Shown one piece after another: positions 1 through 13,529 of a stretch of DNA of 64,000 nt. The stretch is from Gaeumannomyces sp. JS-464. Lineage: Eukaryota > Ascomycota > Sordariomycetes > Magnaporthales > Magnaporthaceae. Position numbers and translations under genes: made by a program. How positions within the stretch are numbered: the first letter of the stretch is position 1; the number at the start of each line of letters is the position of its first letter. The notes below the pieces were generated by a model. That model made no database searches and was not told where the DNA came from. It saw only the letters and a list, made by a program, of their open reading frames with translations. The DNA lies in assembly GCA_002197995.1 (NCBI GenBank), contig NGZR01000001.1, positions 1,426,001 through 1,490,000 of the forward strand, written 5' to 3'.

Positions 1-1788
1 TAAAACAAGGACCGGAAGCCGGAATTGGCGGGCGGCGCGAGGGGGCCGGCCGACGCGGTGGAGCTATCGCTGGGAGAAGAGTTGCGGCCCGAGGTGATGG
101 ACCGGCAAAAGAGGAAGAGTGAGGCGAAGAAGAAGAGCACAAGGATAGCGACCCGCGGAGGCCGCATGTTGGCGCTGGACCCAGGAGGCCAGGCGGAGCG
201 TCGGAGCGGCGTGTTGTCGAATGGGTTGTTGACGTCGCGGGCTCGGACAGGGATGGAACAAAACAAAGGCTGTGTGCGCGGGCTGGGAATTCGCGGCGTC
301 GGGGAGCAGCAGCGGCGCCACCGAACCTCTAGGCGACGAGGCGGGCTGTTGTTGTGCCAAGGGCGGGCAACGGGGCCGCAACCTTTTAGATTTGGGCTGG
401 CGCGAGGAGCCCCATCCGTCAATTCATTCGCATCAGATGGACGAGCGAGAGCGCACCACACGTCTCGGCTCGGCTCTCAAGCACACCAGCGATGCCAAAC
501 GGACCTATCGTCGGAGGGACGAGACAGAGGGAAAATAGCAGTGAGTGGGAAGAAACAGGGGAGGCGCACAAAAGAAAATCAAAAAGACAACAGAACAAAA
601 CAAAAAAAAAAAACGCAGGCAAGGACGCGAGGCCGTCGTGACGATCGAAGCAGGCTGGCCGAGGCGGCTAGAGGCTGGCAGAAGATGGAGGCTCGCTCGG
701 TGGCAAAATGGAGAGGGGCACCAACCATTGGAGGCCAGGACTGCTGCAGGCCCTTGTCTCGGGGCTCCATCCATGCGGTGGTCTGAGGGGGCCCGCAAGC
801 TGCGCTAGCCCGCAGGCTGCAGCCCTCTCCACACCCACTGCCGAGTGGCCGGTGCCGCGCCCAAACGAGCAGCCCAGCTCAGGCCAAAGTCACCCCACCG
901 CCAGCGACCTCCGGCCCCCTTGCAGCGTTGAACCCAGCCGGGGCCCTCTGGGTTGCTGCGCCCACTGCGCCCACTCCAATTTCGCATTTGTTCAGATAGA
1001 GGCTGCCGCAAAACCTTGCTCGATCACACGCGGCCTGTCAATTTCCCCTCGCCCGGCGGGCCCAGCTCGGCCACGAGTGCAAAGAAAAGACGAAAGGGCT
1101 AAAAGTACCTATAACATGACGTCGGGCGCATTCACGGCCCACTCCCCTCTCGCCCTGCCCGACACATGTTAACCGTGGAGCCGAAGCGGCTCGAGGTTCT
1201 TTCTGTCTGAGTCGCAAAGCCTCAGCCAGCCTGCATCGTGGCTGGGATGCATGACCGCGCACAATCACCGCGTGCAGCCTGGATTCGAGACTAAACATGT
1301 CCGGTCGTGGTCGACTTGTGCAGGGGCTTGGATCCGTGTGGACAAGCCTAGAGGTAGTGATCGCTGCGGGATAAAGGATGCCTGGATGCTGGTGTGCTCG
1401 AGAGGGCTGTTGCTTGTGGGCAAACAAAGATGGTACAGCTGTCACCCGAAACATTTTGGCCCCTTTGTCAACAGCCACACGACCACCCTCGCCCAGAACT
1501 CAACCAAACGACCTAGCCATAGCCCTCTTATCCCAGACAGGCGGCGATAGAAAAAGACGATGTGTGTCAGCTTAGGCAGACCGCATGGTAGAACACGGTA
1601 GCGCCAGTTTTCTCAGATAGACTTTTATCTTTCCTTTTTCTAGGCTTGGGGAACCGTGACTATCTGTAATTCCAATGCGACAGCTTGTATCTCATCCAAG
1701 CTGGACGTGCAGGGGAGACCATGGCCCCGACAGTATTTTATTACGAATCCAGAGACAAGCACACAAGACAACTCTTTATGCCCGCCGC
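1..1788. other. Intergenic / no supported gene
   Basis: Open frames exist on both strands but they overlap each other, are Arg/Ser/Pro-rich in the way random GC-rich DNA is, and show no recognisable domain or splice structure. An A-rich run lies near 598-612. The right end is the 3' flank of the SLU7 gene. Confidence 0.5.
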
Positions 1789-3216
1789 CTAGTGCACAAG
1801 CTCGTCCTTTCCCAAATATTTGGCCATCGGGTCATCGGCCGCTGTCTTTTTCCTGCGATATTCATCCATCTCAGCCTCCGAGACACCATCCGTCATCTCC
1901 CCTGCCGTCCGCTTCTTCGACTTTGACGGCGACGCTGCTTGGGGTGATGGTGGCTGCCCCTGCTGATCTAACTCTTCATGCCTGTCATGGTCCTCGGGCG
2001 CAGCCTCGATGAGCCCGATGCCAGCGCGCTGCCGTTCAGCAGCCTCCCAGGCGGCCTTGCCCTCCTCGCCCGTGCAGTAGCTGTTCCTTATGAGCGAGTG
2101 ACAACATGCGTAGCCCCACTTGAAGTTGGACCACCAGCTGCCCCAAATGGACGAGTGGTTGTTGGGGAAGACGTCCTCGCGATACTTTGACCGCGCGGTC
2201 CGCTGCGGGGCCCCCTTGACCAACCCGATCTCGTTCGACAAAGTGCTCCGACTCGGTGACAGCCATGCGGCGCACCCCGTCTGGCAGGGTCTTGGTCTCG
2301 CCTCCGTACCTCTCGCGCAGCTCGCGCTCGCGCTCCTCCTGCCGGCGCTGCTCGTCCTCGCGCAGCTTCTTGCGCATAAACTCGCCCGCCGTGGGGTTCG
2401 CCTGCAGGTGCTGGCGCGTGTCGCCGCCCTTCTCCTGCGCCTCCCATGCGTAGCGCTGCGCGCGCTCAAACTCGGCGGCGTCACCCGACTGCTTCAGGAA
2501 GCCCTGCTCGGCAAACAGCGCGGCGGCCTCGTCGTTGGTCGCGCCGCGTCGACAATGGCACGCGTCTTGGGGTCGTACTTTGCCGATTCAAGATCGAGGT
2601 TCAGGAGGTACTTGGCTGTATCTTCGCGGAGGCGCAGCTGCCGTGTCGATGTGGGCTGGTGTTTGCTCATGTCTGACTCCTCGGCGTAGTGGTCACCGTC
2701 CTCAAGCTCACGGCCCTCGGCCTCGGCCTCGCGCGCGCGCATCTCCTTGCGCATCTCCTCCATCTGGTTGTAGTCATCCACAACGGCGCGGTACTCGCGC
2801 GCATTGTAGCCGTTCCAGCGGTCGCGCTTGGCGTCCCAGCCCATCTTGACGTCCTGCACCAGCTCGTCGGCCTGGATGTCGCGGCCCGTCCACCTGGCAC
2901 CCTTCTGACGCGGCCTCTCCACGCAGTCCCGCGCTTTGTGCGTCATGGCGCCGCAGTTCTCGCACGCGCCCTTGCGGAACTTGGTGGCTGCTGGACCCGC
3001 CTTCTTGCCGCGGTCGTACCATGCCGTGTCCTCGTTCTTCTTCTGTATGCGCTGGTGTTCCAGGTAGTCGGTGTTGTCGCCCTCATCTCCGGCGTAAAAG
3101 GGACGCTTGCTGATGAAGTTGGGGATGTAGACGTTCTCCTCCTTGGAGGCCGACATGGCCCCTCCGGCCACATTTCGCCTGGGCGGAGGCGGCGGAGGCG
3201 GCGGCGGCGGCGGCAT
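1789..3216 (-). CDS. slu7: Pre-mRNA splicing factor SLU7 (two apparent frameshifts)
   Basis: SLU7 acts in the second catalytic step of nuclear pre-mRNA splicing, helping 3' splice-site choice. The start used is the ATG followed by a poly-proline run, about 20 residues before [14 protein letters not shown], which opens the conserved N-terminal region. A CCHC zinc knuckle is visible ([14 protein letters not shown]), followed by the family blocks [37 protein letters not shown] and the C-terminal [14 protein letters not shown]. Reading requires frame changes near 2550 (after IVDAARP) and near 2238 (after ESEHFVE), so the gene lies in three frames with no splice signals at the joins. All family blocks are present and in order. 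Since SLU7 is essential in yeast, the shifts are more likely sequence errors than gene death. The gene lies head to head with REV3, 510 bp apart. Confidence 0.93.
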
Positions 3217-3726
3217 TGTGATGCGCGGAGCGAGGGGAGCGGCTGTGGCGATGCGGAGTTGGAATCGGGTAGATGCGTGTCTGAGTCGGAATGCGCGGGC
3301 GGACCAGAGGTCTGGGAGTGGTAGCACGAGATATGTATCCGGAGAGGATGGCAAGTTGGGCGCGGGTGGCTGTCTAGGTGGCTTTCTGCAATGGAGAAAC
3401 AGCGGCGTCTAGGCCGGTATCTGCCCGCCCGGGTACCTAGGGGTAGGTTGTTATGTGGGTCTGAGCGCAGAAATAGGTGGGGGCCTCGGAGCCGCCTTTC
3501 CACCATGCTTTACCACGTGACCTGGCGTTCTCATGTCGTGACGCCATGGCTTGCACGCGTTTTCAGTCGAACCTCAGCACCCCTCCCCGCCCACGCAACG
3601 CCAGGCCGGTAGCAGCAGTGCGCCTTGGTATGGATCTGTGCCTGCTTTCGAAACCCCATCTTGCGATAGATATCCACACACCTGCACCACCATGACAGGC
3701 CACCGCCGGCCGAAGCCGCAGCCAGC
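3217..3726. promoter_or_regulatory. Shared upstream region of SLU7 and REV3
   Basis: A 510 bp gap separates the divergent start codons of SLU7 (-) and REV3 (+), so both promoters must lie here. No clear TATA box is visible; the stretch has GC-rich and C-rich blocks. Bidirectional promoter function is inferred from gene order only. Confidence 0.5.
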
Positions 3727-6700
3727 ATGGACGTGTTCAAAGTCAGGCTGAACTGCATCGACTACTACCAAGCCATCCCGACCAAATATGACCCGCGGCT
3801 GCGGAAGGACACGCGCGCGTCGCAGCTGAGCAAGGAGCCGCGGGTCCCCGTCGTTCGTGTCTTCGGCTCGACCGAGACGGGCCAGAAGGTGTGCGCGCAC
3901 ATCCATGGCGCCTTCCCTACCTCTTCGTCGAGTACCCTGGCAGCCTGGCCCCCAGCCATGTCGGTGCGTACATCTACCGCCTGCACCTGTCCCGTCGACC
4001 ACGCTCTGGCCGTGAGCTACCGCCAGGCCTTACGGCCGTGCGTGATCCGCCCAAATATGTCGCCCGCATCACCCTCGTCAAGGGCGTGCCCTTCTACGGC
4101 TTCCACGTCGGCTACAAGTTCTACCTCAAGATCTACATGCTGAACCCCGCCGTCATATCCCGCCTGGCCGACCTGCTGCACCAGGGCGTCATCATGAAGC
4201 GTAGGTTCCAGCCCTACGAGGCCATCTGCAGTACCTCCTGCAGTTCATGACCGACTACAATCTGTACGGCTGTGCCTACCTCGAGGCTGCCAAGTTCTCC
4301 TTCCGGGCCCCCGTCCTACAGTTTAGCGACGCCGATGATGGGCCGCAAGGGCCCGCCCACATCTGGCATAGTCGCTCCATCCGCCCGGCCCAAATCACCG
4401 ACGACTACTCGCTCCCGCGCGCCAGTCACTGCGCCATCGAAGTCGACATTTGCGTGCAGGACATTCTGAACCGCAGGGACGTCAAGGAGCGCCGCCTGCA
4501 CCACGACTTTGTTGAACGGCTTGCCCCGCTAGACCCGAATCTGAAACTAGTGCACAGCATGGCGGGCCTCTGGAGGGACGAGACGCGCCGTCGCCTGGGG
4601 CGCATGCAGCAGTCGTCCCCAGACGACCTCGACAGCTCGACCCCGTTCCCACCCGAGGCCTTGGTCTCCATGTCAGCAGATACTCGGGACTCGCAGCCGG
4701 CGGGCTGGCTCCACGAGGAGGAGCTGCGCGAGGGGGTCCGTGCCCTCATTGACGCCGAGCGCGAGTTGGACGGCGGCAACAAGTTATCATTCGATGAGTG
4801 GGTCAAGCCAGCACCCCTTGAACACACAGTCAAGACGGTTTTAGAGTCGGTCGAGGACCTGTACCCGAGGAACCTGGAAGCTTCGCTTGGTCTCATTCCT
4901 CTGGAAGATGCCGACGAATCTGATCTGGATCCGGCTAGCAGCATCGAGGTCAATGAGCCAGCCGCGCTCAGGCTCTCCCAACAGGCTCAAGACAACGATG
5001 ATCAGTTTGTAGATGATTCAGACGAGGATCTAGTGAAGAGGGCAAGGCCCGTCGAAGAGACTGCCAGACTAAAGACGCAGCCGTCGGAGAATTCGGGCAA
5101 AGGCCTGGCTGCTCTATCCATGAATGGGGTGGTTGGTGTCTGCACAAGCCGCTCGGCTTCGGGCGAGCAACCCCATGTTGCTACCACGGACGAGCTCGTG
5201 GCTGCTGCTCAGGCCGAGGACTTGTTTGCTGAGGTGACAGACTCGTCTCCATCATCTAGCGATGACGAGGGTGTGCCGTCGCCCTCGCCCCCAAAACGGC
5301 ACCTGGATCTAATCATCGACGAGTGCGAGGCAAAACGGCCACGAGTGCGGCCGGCACGGATAAACAACTTACGCTTTATACCCCCAGCAGCCCCTCCAGC
5401 AGGCAAAATTTGAGGCGCGCGGCTCTGGCACTGGTTGATAATGCGCATGATCACGAGCCCCCCTTATCGCAGCCACTACGCGTCGACGAATGGACGCCGC
5501 CGCCCTCTTCTCAGCCAAGGACTCCGGTCCTTGAACACGGCCCCTCGCACTGGATGCCTGAGAGCCAGGCGACGCCACATCATAACCCGCAAAGCAGCTC
5601 GCCGTTTAGTGACCAAGATACGTCGGAAAATGGCGAGTTACCTGATCCTTCTCTGCCCGGCTCAGATCACTCTTGGTCATCAAACGGCCGCATTTCGCAG
5701 TCCCAGGAGGCGCCTTCAACCGGTGGACCAGCTGCGCCGTGCTCACTGGGAGGCGATACTGGTTCCGCGTCCGATGATGAGGTGGCAGCCGCCGAATCAA
5801 ATAAAACGCCAAGGGTATATACTTTGCGCACGCTGCCGCCTACGGCAGCGGAGGTGTGCGCCTCTATGTCCGAATATGGCCTACCCGATGTCATCTACCA
5901 GGAACCCTTCTACGGTGATGAAGGAGATGTGCCACATAGGTCAAGAGAGTTTGCCGGACGCCGGTTCCGCCTCCTCGGACGCACGCTGCCATACTTGCCC
6001 GAGTTTGACCCTGAGGGCCGCTCGCCGGCCACGTTCGGCGTCAAGGCCGAAGAGGCGCCAGACAAGGCGGGGACGCGACGCGAGTATGAGAGGCTTCGGA
6101 AGACTTGCTCGGTGAGGAGCTGGGAAATCTCCAAGCCGCCACCGACCCTGGAGGAGGTGGAGGAGTGGTGTGATCAGAGGCTGGAAAGAGAGAGGAAAGC
6201 GGCCGTGGCAGGGGGTTCCCGTCCATCGCCACCACCACCATCAACGCGGATGGACAAAAGTCTTCTCTCCCAAATCGAAGGGCCGACGCCGAGGGATGGG
6301 CACGGGTTCAAGTACTCTCAGAAGCAGAAGTCGGCCAGCGTGCAGCGCGAGGTGCAGTACATGAGCACCATGAGCATGGAGCTCCACGTCAACACGCGCG
6401 GGAGACTAGTGCCGGACCCGGAAGAGGACGAGATCAAGCTCATATTCTGGTGCCTCAAGTCGGACGGAGCCTCGGACGGGGTGCAGTCGGGGGTCATCGT
6501 GCTGTCGGAGGAGGGGACGCTTGGGCGGCGGATGCGGCACCAGGTGTGCGGGCAGCTCGTCGAAGAGAGCTCGGAGCTGGAAGTGATGGTGCGCATGGTG
6601 GAGATTGTGCGGACGCACGACCCCGACATCCTCACGGGGTACGAGGTGCACGGCGGCTCGTGGGGTTTCCTGGTGGAGCGGGCTCGGCTCAAGTACGACT

Positions 6701-9078
6701 ACGACCTGTGCGACGAGTTCTCGCGCATGAAGAGCCAGTCGCATGGGCGGCACGGCAGGGAGGCGGACCGCTGGGGGTTCCGCACGACGTCGGCGCTGCG
6801 CGTGACGGGCCGGCACATGATCAACATCTGGCGCGCCATGCGCGGCGAGCTGAGCCTCCAGCAATACACCATGGAGAATGTGGCGTGGCACCTGCTGCAC
6901 CGCCGCATCCCGCACTACTCGTGGGAGACGCTGACGGACTGGTACCGCAACGGCTGGCACCGCGACCTCGACAAGCTGGTGCGTTATTGGCAGACCCGCG
7001 CCAGATATAACCTCGAGATACTCGACGAGAACGAGCTTGTGTCGCGCACCAGCGAGCAGGCGCGCCTGCTGGGCGTCGACTTCTTCTCCGTCTTCTCGCG
7101 CGGCTCGCAGTTCAAGGTCGAGTCCATCATGTTCCGCATCGCCAAGCCCGAGAGCTTCCTGCTGCCGTCGCCTAGTCGCCAGCAGGTCGGCGGCCAGAAC
7201 GCGCTCGAGTGCCTGCCGCTCGTCATGGAGCCGCAGAGCGCCTTTTACACCAGCCCCGTCGTCGTGCTCGACTTCCAGAGCCTGTACCCCAGCGTCATGA
7301 TCGCTAATAATTATTGCTATTCAACTTGCCTCGGCCGCATCGTCGATTGGCGCGGCGCCAACAAGATGGGCTTTACCGACTACCGCCGCCGCTGCCGCTT
7401 GCTGGAGCTGCTGCAGGACCACATCAACATCCCCCAACGGCGTCATGTACGCCAAGGCGACCATCCGCAAATCACTGCTCGCCAAAATGCTGACCGAGAT
7501 CCTCGAGACAAGGGTTATGGTTAAAAGCGGAATGCGCCAGGATAAAGAGGATCGCGCCTTGCAGCGTCTGCTTAACAACCGCCAGCTTGCCCTTAAACTG
7601 CTCGCCAACGTTACTTATGGCTATACTTCGGCCTCCTTCTCCGGCCGCCTACCCTGCTCCGAGATCGCAGACAGCATCGTGCAGACGGGCCGCGAGACGC
7701 TCCAGCGCGCCATCGCCTTCATCCACTCGGTCGAGCGCTGGGGCGCCGAGGTAGTTTACGGCGATACCGACAGCATCTTCGTCCACCTCAGGGGCCGCAC
7801 CAAGGAGCAGGCGTTCGAGATAGGCAACGAGATGGCCAAGGCCATCACCGACATGAACCCGCGGCCCGTCAAGCTCAAGTTCGAAAAGGTCTATCTCCCG
7901 TGCGTGCTGCTGGCCAAAAAGCGCTATGTCGGCTACAAATACGAGAGTGTCTCCCAGGACGTGCCCGACTTCGACGCCAAGGGCACCGAGACGGTCCGCC
8001 GCGACGGCACGCCCGCTGAGCAGAAGATTGAAGAGAAGGCTCTGCGCCTGCTCTTTGAGACGGCCGACCTGAGTCGCGTCAAGGCCTACTTCCAGCGCCA
8101 GTGCGACAAGATCATGCGCGGCAACGTCCCATCCAGGACTTCTGCTTTGCCAAGGAGGTCAAGCTGGGTACCTACAGCGCCCGTCCCGGCACTGGCCCCC
8201 CGCCGCCAGGCGCCCTCATCAGCACAAGAAGGATGCTGCGGGACGCCCGCGCCGAGCCGCAGTACGGCGAGCGCATCCCCTACGTCGTAGTCACGGGTGC
8301 CCCGGGCGCCCGGCTCGCCGACCGCTGCGTGCCGCCTGAGGACTTGATATCGCCCGCCGGCGCGCACCTGCGTCTCGACGCGGAGTACTACATCTCCAAG
8401 AACCTGATCCCCCCGCTAGAGCGTATATTCAACCTGGTCGGTGCCCACGTGCGCGCGTGGTACGACGAGGTGCCCAAGGTGCAGCGAGCCCGACGCATTG
8501 TCGTCGAGCCCGCAGGAGGAGGTGGACCAGGCGCCTTCTTCGGCCATCTCTTTGGCTTCGGAGTGGGCATTGGCGCCGCGTCGCACAGGCCAAAGAAGGT
8601 CACCTTAGAGTCGTACATGCAGGTCATGAGCTGCGCCGTCTGCAACGTGCATATAAAGCCTAGGCCGGAGCGCCGGCCGGCCGCACCCGCCCCGCCCCGG
8701 ACCGCTCCGGTCTTTAATTTTCGTCGGCAGCCGCCACAACCGCAACAGCGACCAAAAAGGCGGCAGCCGAAGCCGGGGGAGCCCATGGTCTGTGGGCGCT
8801 GCAGGAGCGATGCGCGGGTGTCGCTGCTTGCCATGCAGGCACGCGTGATCCGCGAGCGACGCCGCCTTGACGAAGTCCTGGGCGTGTGCCGCACCTGCGC
8901 CGGCCTGGCACCCGCAGGCGAGCCCGTCGAGTGCGATAGCAAGGACTGCCCCGTTTTCTACACGCGCATCAAGCAGGCGATCGCGCTGCGCACCCAGGCT
9001 TCTATTGCAGAACCCGTGATCAGTCAGCTTGAGAGTCGACTAGCCAAGGCCAGCCGAGCGTCGCTGTATGAGTGGTAG
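3727..9078 (+). CDS. rev3: DNA polymerase zeta catalytic subunit (several apparent frameshifts)
   Basis: REV3 is the B-family polymerase of translesion synthesis, extending past lesions in mutagenic repair in the nucleus. The N-terminal block starts MDVFKVRLNCIDYYQA and continues through the conserved HGAFPYLFVEY and PFYGFHVGYKFYLKIYMLNP regions. A long acidic, disordered middle follows (about 4650-5800). The exonuclease-like domain comes next, then polymerase motif A (DFQSLYPSVMIANNYCYS), motif B (NRQLALKLLANVTYG), motif C (YGDTDS) and KKRYVGYKYE. The C-terminus has two Cys clusters (CAVC...CGRC and CRTC...CDSKDC), the zinc and Fe-S ligand regions that bind accessory subunits. The frame breaks near 3916, 3991, 4040, 4222, 5405, 7433 and 8129; four of these (3916, 4222, 7433, 8129) are repaired by restoring one or two bases to a C run. 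About 1,780 codons, a normal length for fungal REV3. Confidence 0.95.
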
Positions 9079-10463
9079 CGGTTCTTTGTGCCTCGGGTGT
9101 TGCTAAGCCAGTTGATGTATCCTCGTTAGCGATGGAAGTCCAGGTGGGAAACCCGTTGGCTATGATTGGATAACGAATGTCTGCGTGCCTAGTAGATGAT
9201 GGCATGAAACTAAAGTTTTGCACCAAGAAAATGATGAGGTTCGATATTTTGTTTGCGTGACCTGATTACATGTTGTTCGGACTACCCGCTGCTACCTCTT
9301 CGAAAAAGAAAAAAAAAGAAAAAAAAAAAAAAAGAAAGAAAGAAGGAAAGAAAGAAAGAAAGGACGCATGCAAAAGCAACCTAGTGTCAGGACTGGTGCA
9401 AATAATCAACGTATCACATTTCAAAGTTGTCAATGTAGCCCTGGAATCCGAAGTCGAACGTCGCTGTTGAGACATCAGGAAGCGGTACAACGGTCCGGCA
9501 ATATGACCGAACAAAAACAAACAAATAGGGCCAACCTTTTATTCCCCCTCTCCCTCCTCCTCTCTCATTTACGATGCCTTCCCGGTAGCGTCAGAGGCGC
9601 GCTTGAGAGTTAGGCGGGTCGACATGGGATGTAGATCTGCGGTCTGCGGACCCTGCATGCTACAATATCCAAGAAGCCCCTGGGACGAGATCTCTGCCCC
9701 GCATAATCTAGCAGTATTGGACCGAGGTGTGGATGTTTTGGGCACGGTGCCAGAAGCATTGAAGCTATTTTTGTGTGAGCCGTGCTGGAAGACCCATTGG
9801 AATGGCATCGGCTTCATTTTGGATTTTGATAGCCAAACATTTCCTCTCAATTCGCAAAACAAATCAGCCAACCTCACAGGCCTCGCGACCCTCACAAACA
9901 AACTCGCATCGCGCGACCAGCAAGAGTCTTTTCACCAATTCCCATCGCGGCACAACATATCAACTTCCTACCTTGACCCACCTTGATGCCTACCAATTCA
10001 CGACCGGGATCCAACCACTTAGGCTCTAGGTGCTGAAATAGGAAGGTTTGAAATTCGCCACTTCGCTAAAAGCATGGCCACCGGAGACCCATGCCAGTAC
10101 TTAAATGTAGGTACTGTACCTATCTACCTGCCTATGTAGCGCCCAAGAAGCCGATGTGAGGCAAAACATGAATCAATTGTATGTTCGTGCATAAGTTGTG
10201 TGACATGGGGTCGTACCCACCAATGTATTTGCACGTATGACCGCATTCCAAGATAAATAAAAAAGAAAAAAACGAAGATAATTATGATCCCAGTAAGAGA
10301 AAATGGACACATCGGAAACAAGGAAACAGGGTAGCAGATAACCTACACATACGCAGGCAACAGTAGCTTGGTATACCAATTCGAGAAAATCATCCGCTTC
10401 GTCAACTTCTCCTCCCACATAATGACTCATGATAATGCAGATGTCGTTGACGTGAGCAATGTC
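9079..10463. other. Convergent 3' intergenic region
   Basis: This lies between the 3' ends of REV3 (+) and the Arg/Asp-rich gene (-). It is more AT-rich than the flanking genes, contains a purine tract and short CCTATCTACCTGCC-like repeats near 10115-10135, and has no frame with recognisable homology. Confidence 0.5.
9305..9362 (+). repeat. Purine (GAAA)n tract
   Basis: An almost uninterrupted A/G tract made of AAAGAAAG-type units, located about 230 bp after the REV3 stop codon. It is a simple-sequence repeat. Confidence 0.9.
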
Positions 10464-13400
10464 CTACTCCTCCTCATAGTCCTCCTCGATCGGGCCGGTG
10501 TCCGCCTCTCGTTCCGCCTCTTGGGCCGCCGGTGGCGAGATGAGCTGATATTGCTGGCCGAGTCATCGGGTTTGAGTTCCCCATAGTCCTCAGCACCCCA
10601 GTCACTTTCGCTGGCGGCCGCAAAGCTGGTGCTGAACTCATCGTGACCACAGGCCACATTACCGGCCTGGTTTGGGTAATGTCCATCGGCGGCGATGCCG
10701 CCACCTAGCGAGTTGGACTGGCCTGACTGGGGCCCGCCTCCAGCTCGCTTACGCTGTAGGCCCATCTGCAGGCCCGTTGTGCGCTGCCTCAATGCTCCGC
10801 GGACCTGCTCGGCCCTTTGATGCAGTGCCTCGAATGCATTCTCGAGGGCCTCCATGCCTTGATATATGTGCCGCTCAACCTCGGCTAGCACTTGCACTTC
10901 GAGCTCCTCGTCCATCGTCACGGCCGTTTTGCCACTGGGGCCACCGCCCATTCCGGGTGGCACAACCACCCCTGTCATGGACGAAACGCTGCTTATGAAC
11001 GAGGCTGGTGTCTGCCCTCGACTGAAGGGAACCTGTGGTCGTGAGGGCGAAGGGTAGCCTGACGGTGTGAAGTTGCGTATCGGTAAGCCCCCGGGCCGGT
11101 GGAGCCTGGACTCATTGCCTGCCCTCTTGGTATTGGCGAAAAAAAGCCGCTAGAAGGCGTGCCCCCGTAAGAAGGTATCTCGAGTCCCATAGCGGTCGGC
11201 GTAGCTACTCCATCCTCTGCTATCGTCCCAGTACCGTCGGCACCGCTCCACAAAAAGCCATCGAAGCGACCCGAGACAAGAAGCTCCCACTCGGAGGGAT
11301 TAATATCACTGACTGTCCGCAACAAGTCGTGCATCTGGTGGTTACGGACTAGGTACACGACCGTCTCGGCGTCGCGTGGAACTTGTTGAAGGCCGTAGTA
11401 GCGCTGTAACGCGAGACCCGTACGCACGAGAAAATCTTGTCGCGGCTTGCGCACCATGGGGGTCGGCGCCCGTACAGCTGGCTGGAGCTCTCTTGAACCT
11501 GAAAGTAGGGCGTTAAAGTAAGGTTGCTCCTCGTACTCCAAGCTCGTCAGGATTGCGAATGTGAGAGTCTCATCATCCACTTCTTGAGGGGGAGGGGCAG
11601 GTGTCTCGGCGCAGCTCGTTAGCCACTTCCCTACAGCGGCCTTGACCTTCTTGTTTTGACGCAGGTAATGGCCCCTAAACTCTTCGGCAATATCCGGGTC
11701 CATCTTGACGGGTGAGTCCGGCCGTGGGGGGAGGTCTGCGGATTCCTCGAGCCCCTTGGACCCTAGCTCGGCCAGGTCGAAGGGGGCCACGGAGGGTTAT
11801 CGCCCTTGAACCGCTCGAGGACCTCGCCCCAGCCAAGACCGCGAGTCTGGCGGCCAGCCTTCTCGCACATGACGCAGTTGCATCCATCTTCAGGCAAGTC
11901 CCTGGTGAACACGTTATCTAGGCGGTCCAATATACGCCTGGCAATAGTCTTGTGGCCTGTGGCAACCGCGACGGACCCATGGTTATCCAAAACAGCTTGG
12001 TACTGGTCAAGAATATTGAAAAATGGCGCAAAAAGCGTCTCGCAGCCGCTCAATGGGGGGTTTGACGGCCGAGTGCCATTCTGGCGGGGTAGAGCGTCTA
12101 AGAAGTCTTTGGATACAGGCTTTGGCAAACCGCCATTTTGGGCGAGGTAGTTCACCTTAGGAACCTCGATAGTTTCAAGTGGTGGAGGCGGAGGCGGCGG
12201 TGGTAAGCCGAAGCTAGTGGCTGGTGTCTGTGCGGGATCGGACGGGCTGACTTCAATCGTGTCGCTGAAGCGAAGATGCGGCCCAGCGGTCCCCGTTTTC
12301 TCATTGTTGAACATAGGTGCGGGCGGGGGAAAATGCTGAGTACCAGTCGGGGTTTTGGGCGAGGAGTCTTGTGCCGACTCCGGGGATAGGTTGTCATCGC
12401 TGGGATCTGTGTGCGCAACAGCTAAATCTCGCTTCGTCGACCTCGGTGAGGAGCCTCGCGACCTGGAGGTCATTTTCGACCCGCCGCCTTGAACCGACTC
12501 GACGGTGGGATTCCTGAACGAGGTATGTATGAAGGTAGCTTGGCTGGATGCCCTGGACTTCGTGGACACCTTGCTCTTGCTCTCGTGCTTCGAAGTTGAC
12601 CTGGAGACCCATGACGTTCTCGAACGGGGCCTCTCATCGTCGACGTTCCTGTCCTTGTGTCTATCGCGTGACTCGGCCGATGTCGGGGTTTCAGACCGCC
12701 GCCTGTCTTTGTGCTCTGATAAATTGGTCTCGGGTGGACTTGGTGGTCGCTCGTCCTTGCGTGAGACGGAGGGCTTGCGCTCGACGCCATTGTCGGCCAA
12801 CTTTGCGCGCTTAGCGTCATCTTCGGCGCCAAGATCAGTGGCCTCCGGGGTGAGCGGGTCGGTGCGGTGTGTGCGGCCCTCTGGGGCGGGCTGAGACAGG
12901 TCTTCACGGCTGACGACGACACTCTCCCTGCTGTGCTGCTTGCTGAAGGACGGGTACGGCCGCGATACGCGAGAGCGCGAGAGCTCAGGCACGACATCGC
13001 CCGTCATCTCAGACGCGGTCTCGAGCTCATTCCCGCTGCCTCTGTCCTTGGACCTATCCCTTTCTCTGTCGCCATCGCGATCTCTGTGCCGACGCTGTCC
13101 GTCTCTGTCTCTGTCTCGATCCTTATCCTTGGCGCGGCGTTTTCGGTGTGAAGAGGACTGAAGGTCGCTGTCGGTAGTGGAGCGGTGCTTGGACGACCGC
13201 GAGGATCTGTGGCGGTGTACCCGGTCCTTGTCCCTCTCCTTGTCTGCGTCTCGGTCGCCCTCTCGGTCCCTATCCCGGTCTCTGTATCGATCGCGGTCGC
13301 GGTCGCGGTCGCGGTCCCTCTCTCGATCTCTCTGTCGATCCCGGTCTCTGTCCCGGGCCTTTTCGCGATCTCTGTTGCGGTCTCTCTCGCCGTCTCGATC

Positions 13401-13529
13401 CCAGTCTCTGTCACGGTCGCGGTCTTTTTCTCCTCTTTCACTCCGACTGGCTCTGTATTTCTCGCGCGAGGAATCTTCGACAGGGACGTCGGCAACGGAC
13501 GAGTCTGGGTCATATTCTTTGGGAGGCAT
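10464..13529 (-). CDS. Arg/Asp-dipeptide-rich conserved fungal protein (three apparent frameshifts)
   Basis: The start is MPPKEYDPDSS. Residues about 35-140 are dominated by RD, DRDRD and ERDRDR dipeptides, like RS/RD domains of nuclear RNA-associated proteins. A disordered Ser/Pro middle follows. The conserved part is GCETLFAPFFNILDQYQAVLDNHGS with DCxxVMC-like DGCNCVMC and GLGWGEVLERFKG, then a helical region (IAEEFRGHYLRQNKKVKAAV), a coiled-coil-like block (VLAEVERHIYQGMEALENAFEAL) and an acidic tail GPIEEDYEEE. The frame must change at 11782-11786 (G5 on + strand), 11088-11092 (C5) and about 10556 (GG); each is repaired by one missing base in a C or G run. The acidic ending supports the stop at 10464. 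From memory this family is often auto-named 5-methylcytosine G/T mismatch-specific DNA glycosylase; I see no glycosylase motif, so I leave the function open. Confidence 0.8.

Noticed and set aside
2120..3324. Long plus-strand frames opposite SLU7
   Set aside because: Leu/Ala/Val-rich shadows of a GC-rich coding strand; SLU7 motifs are on the minus strand.
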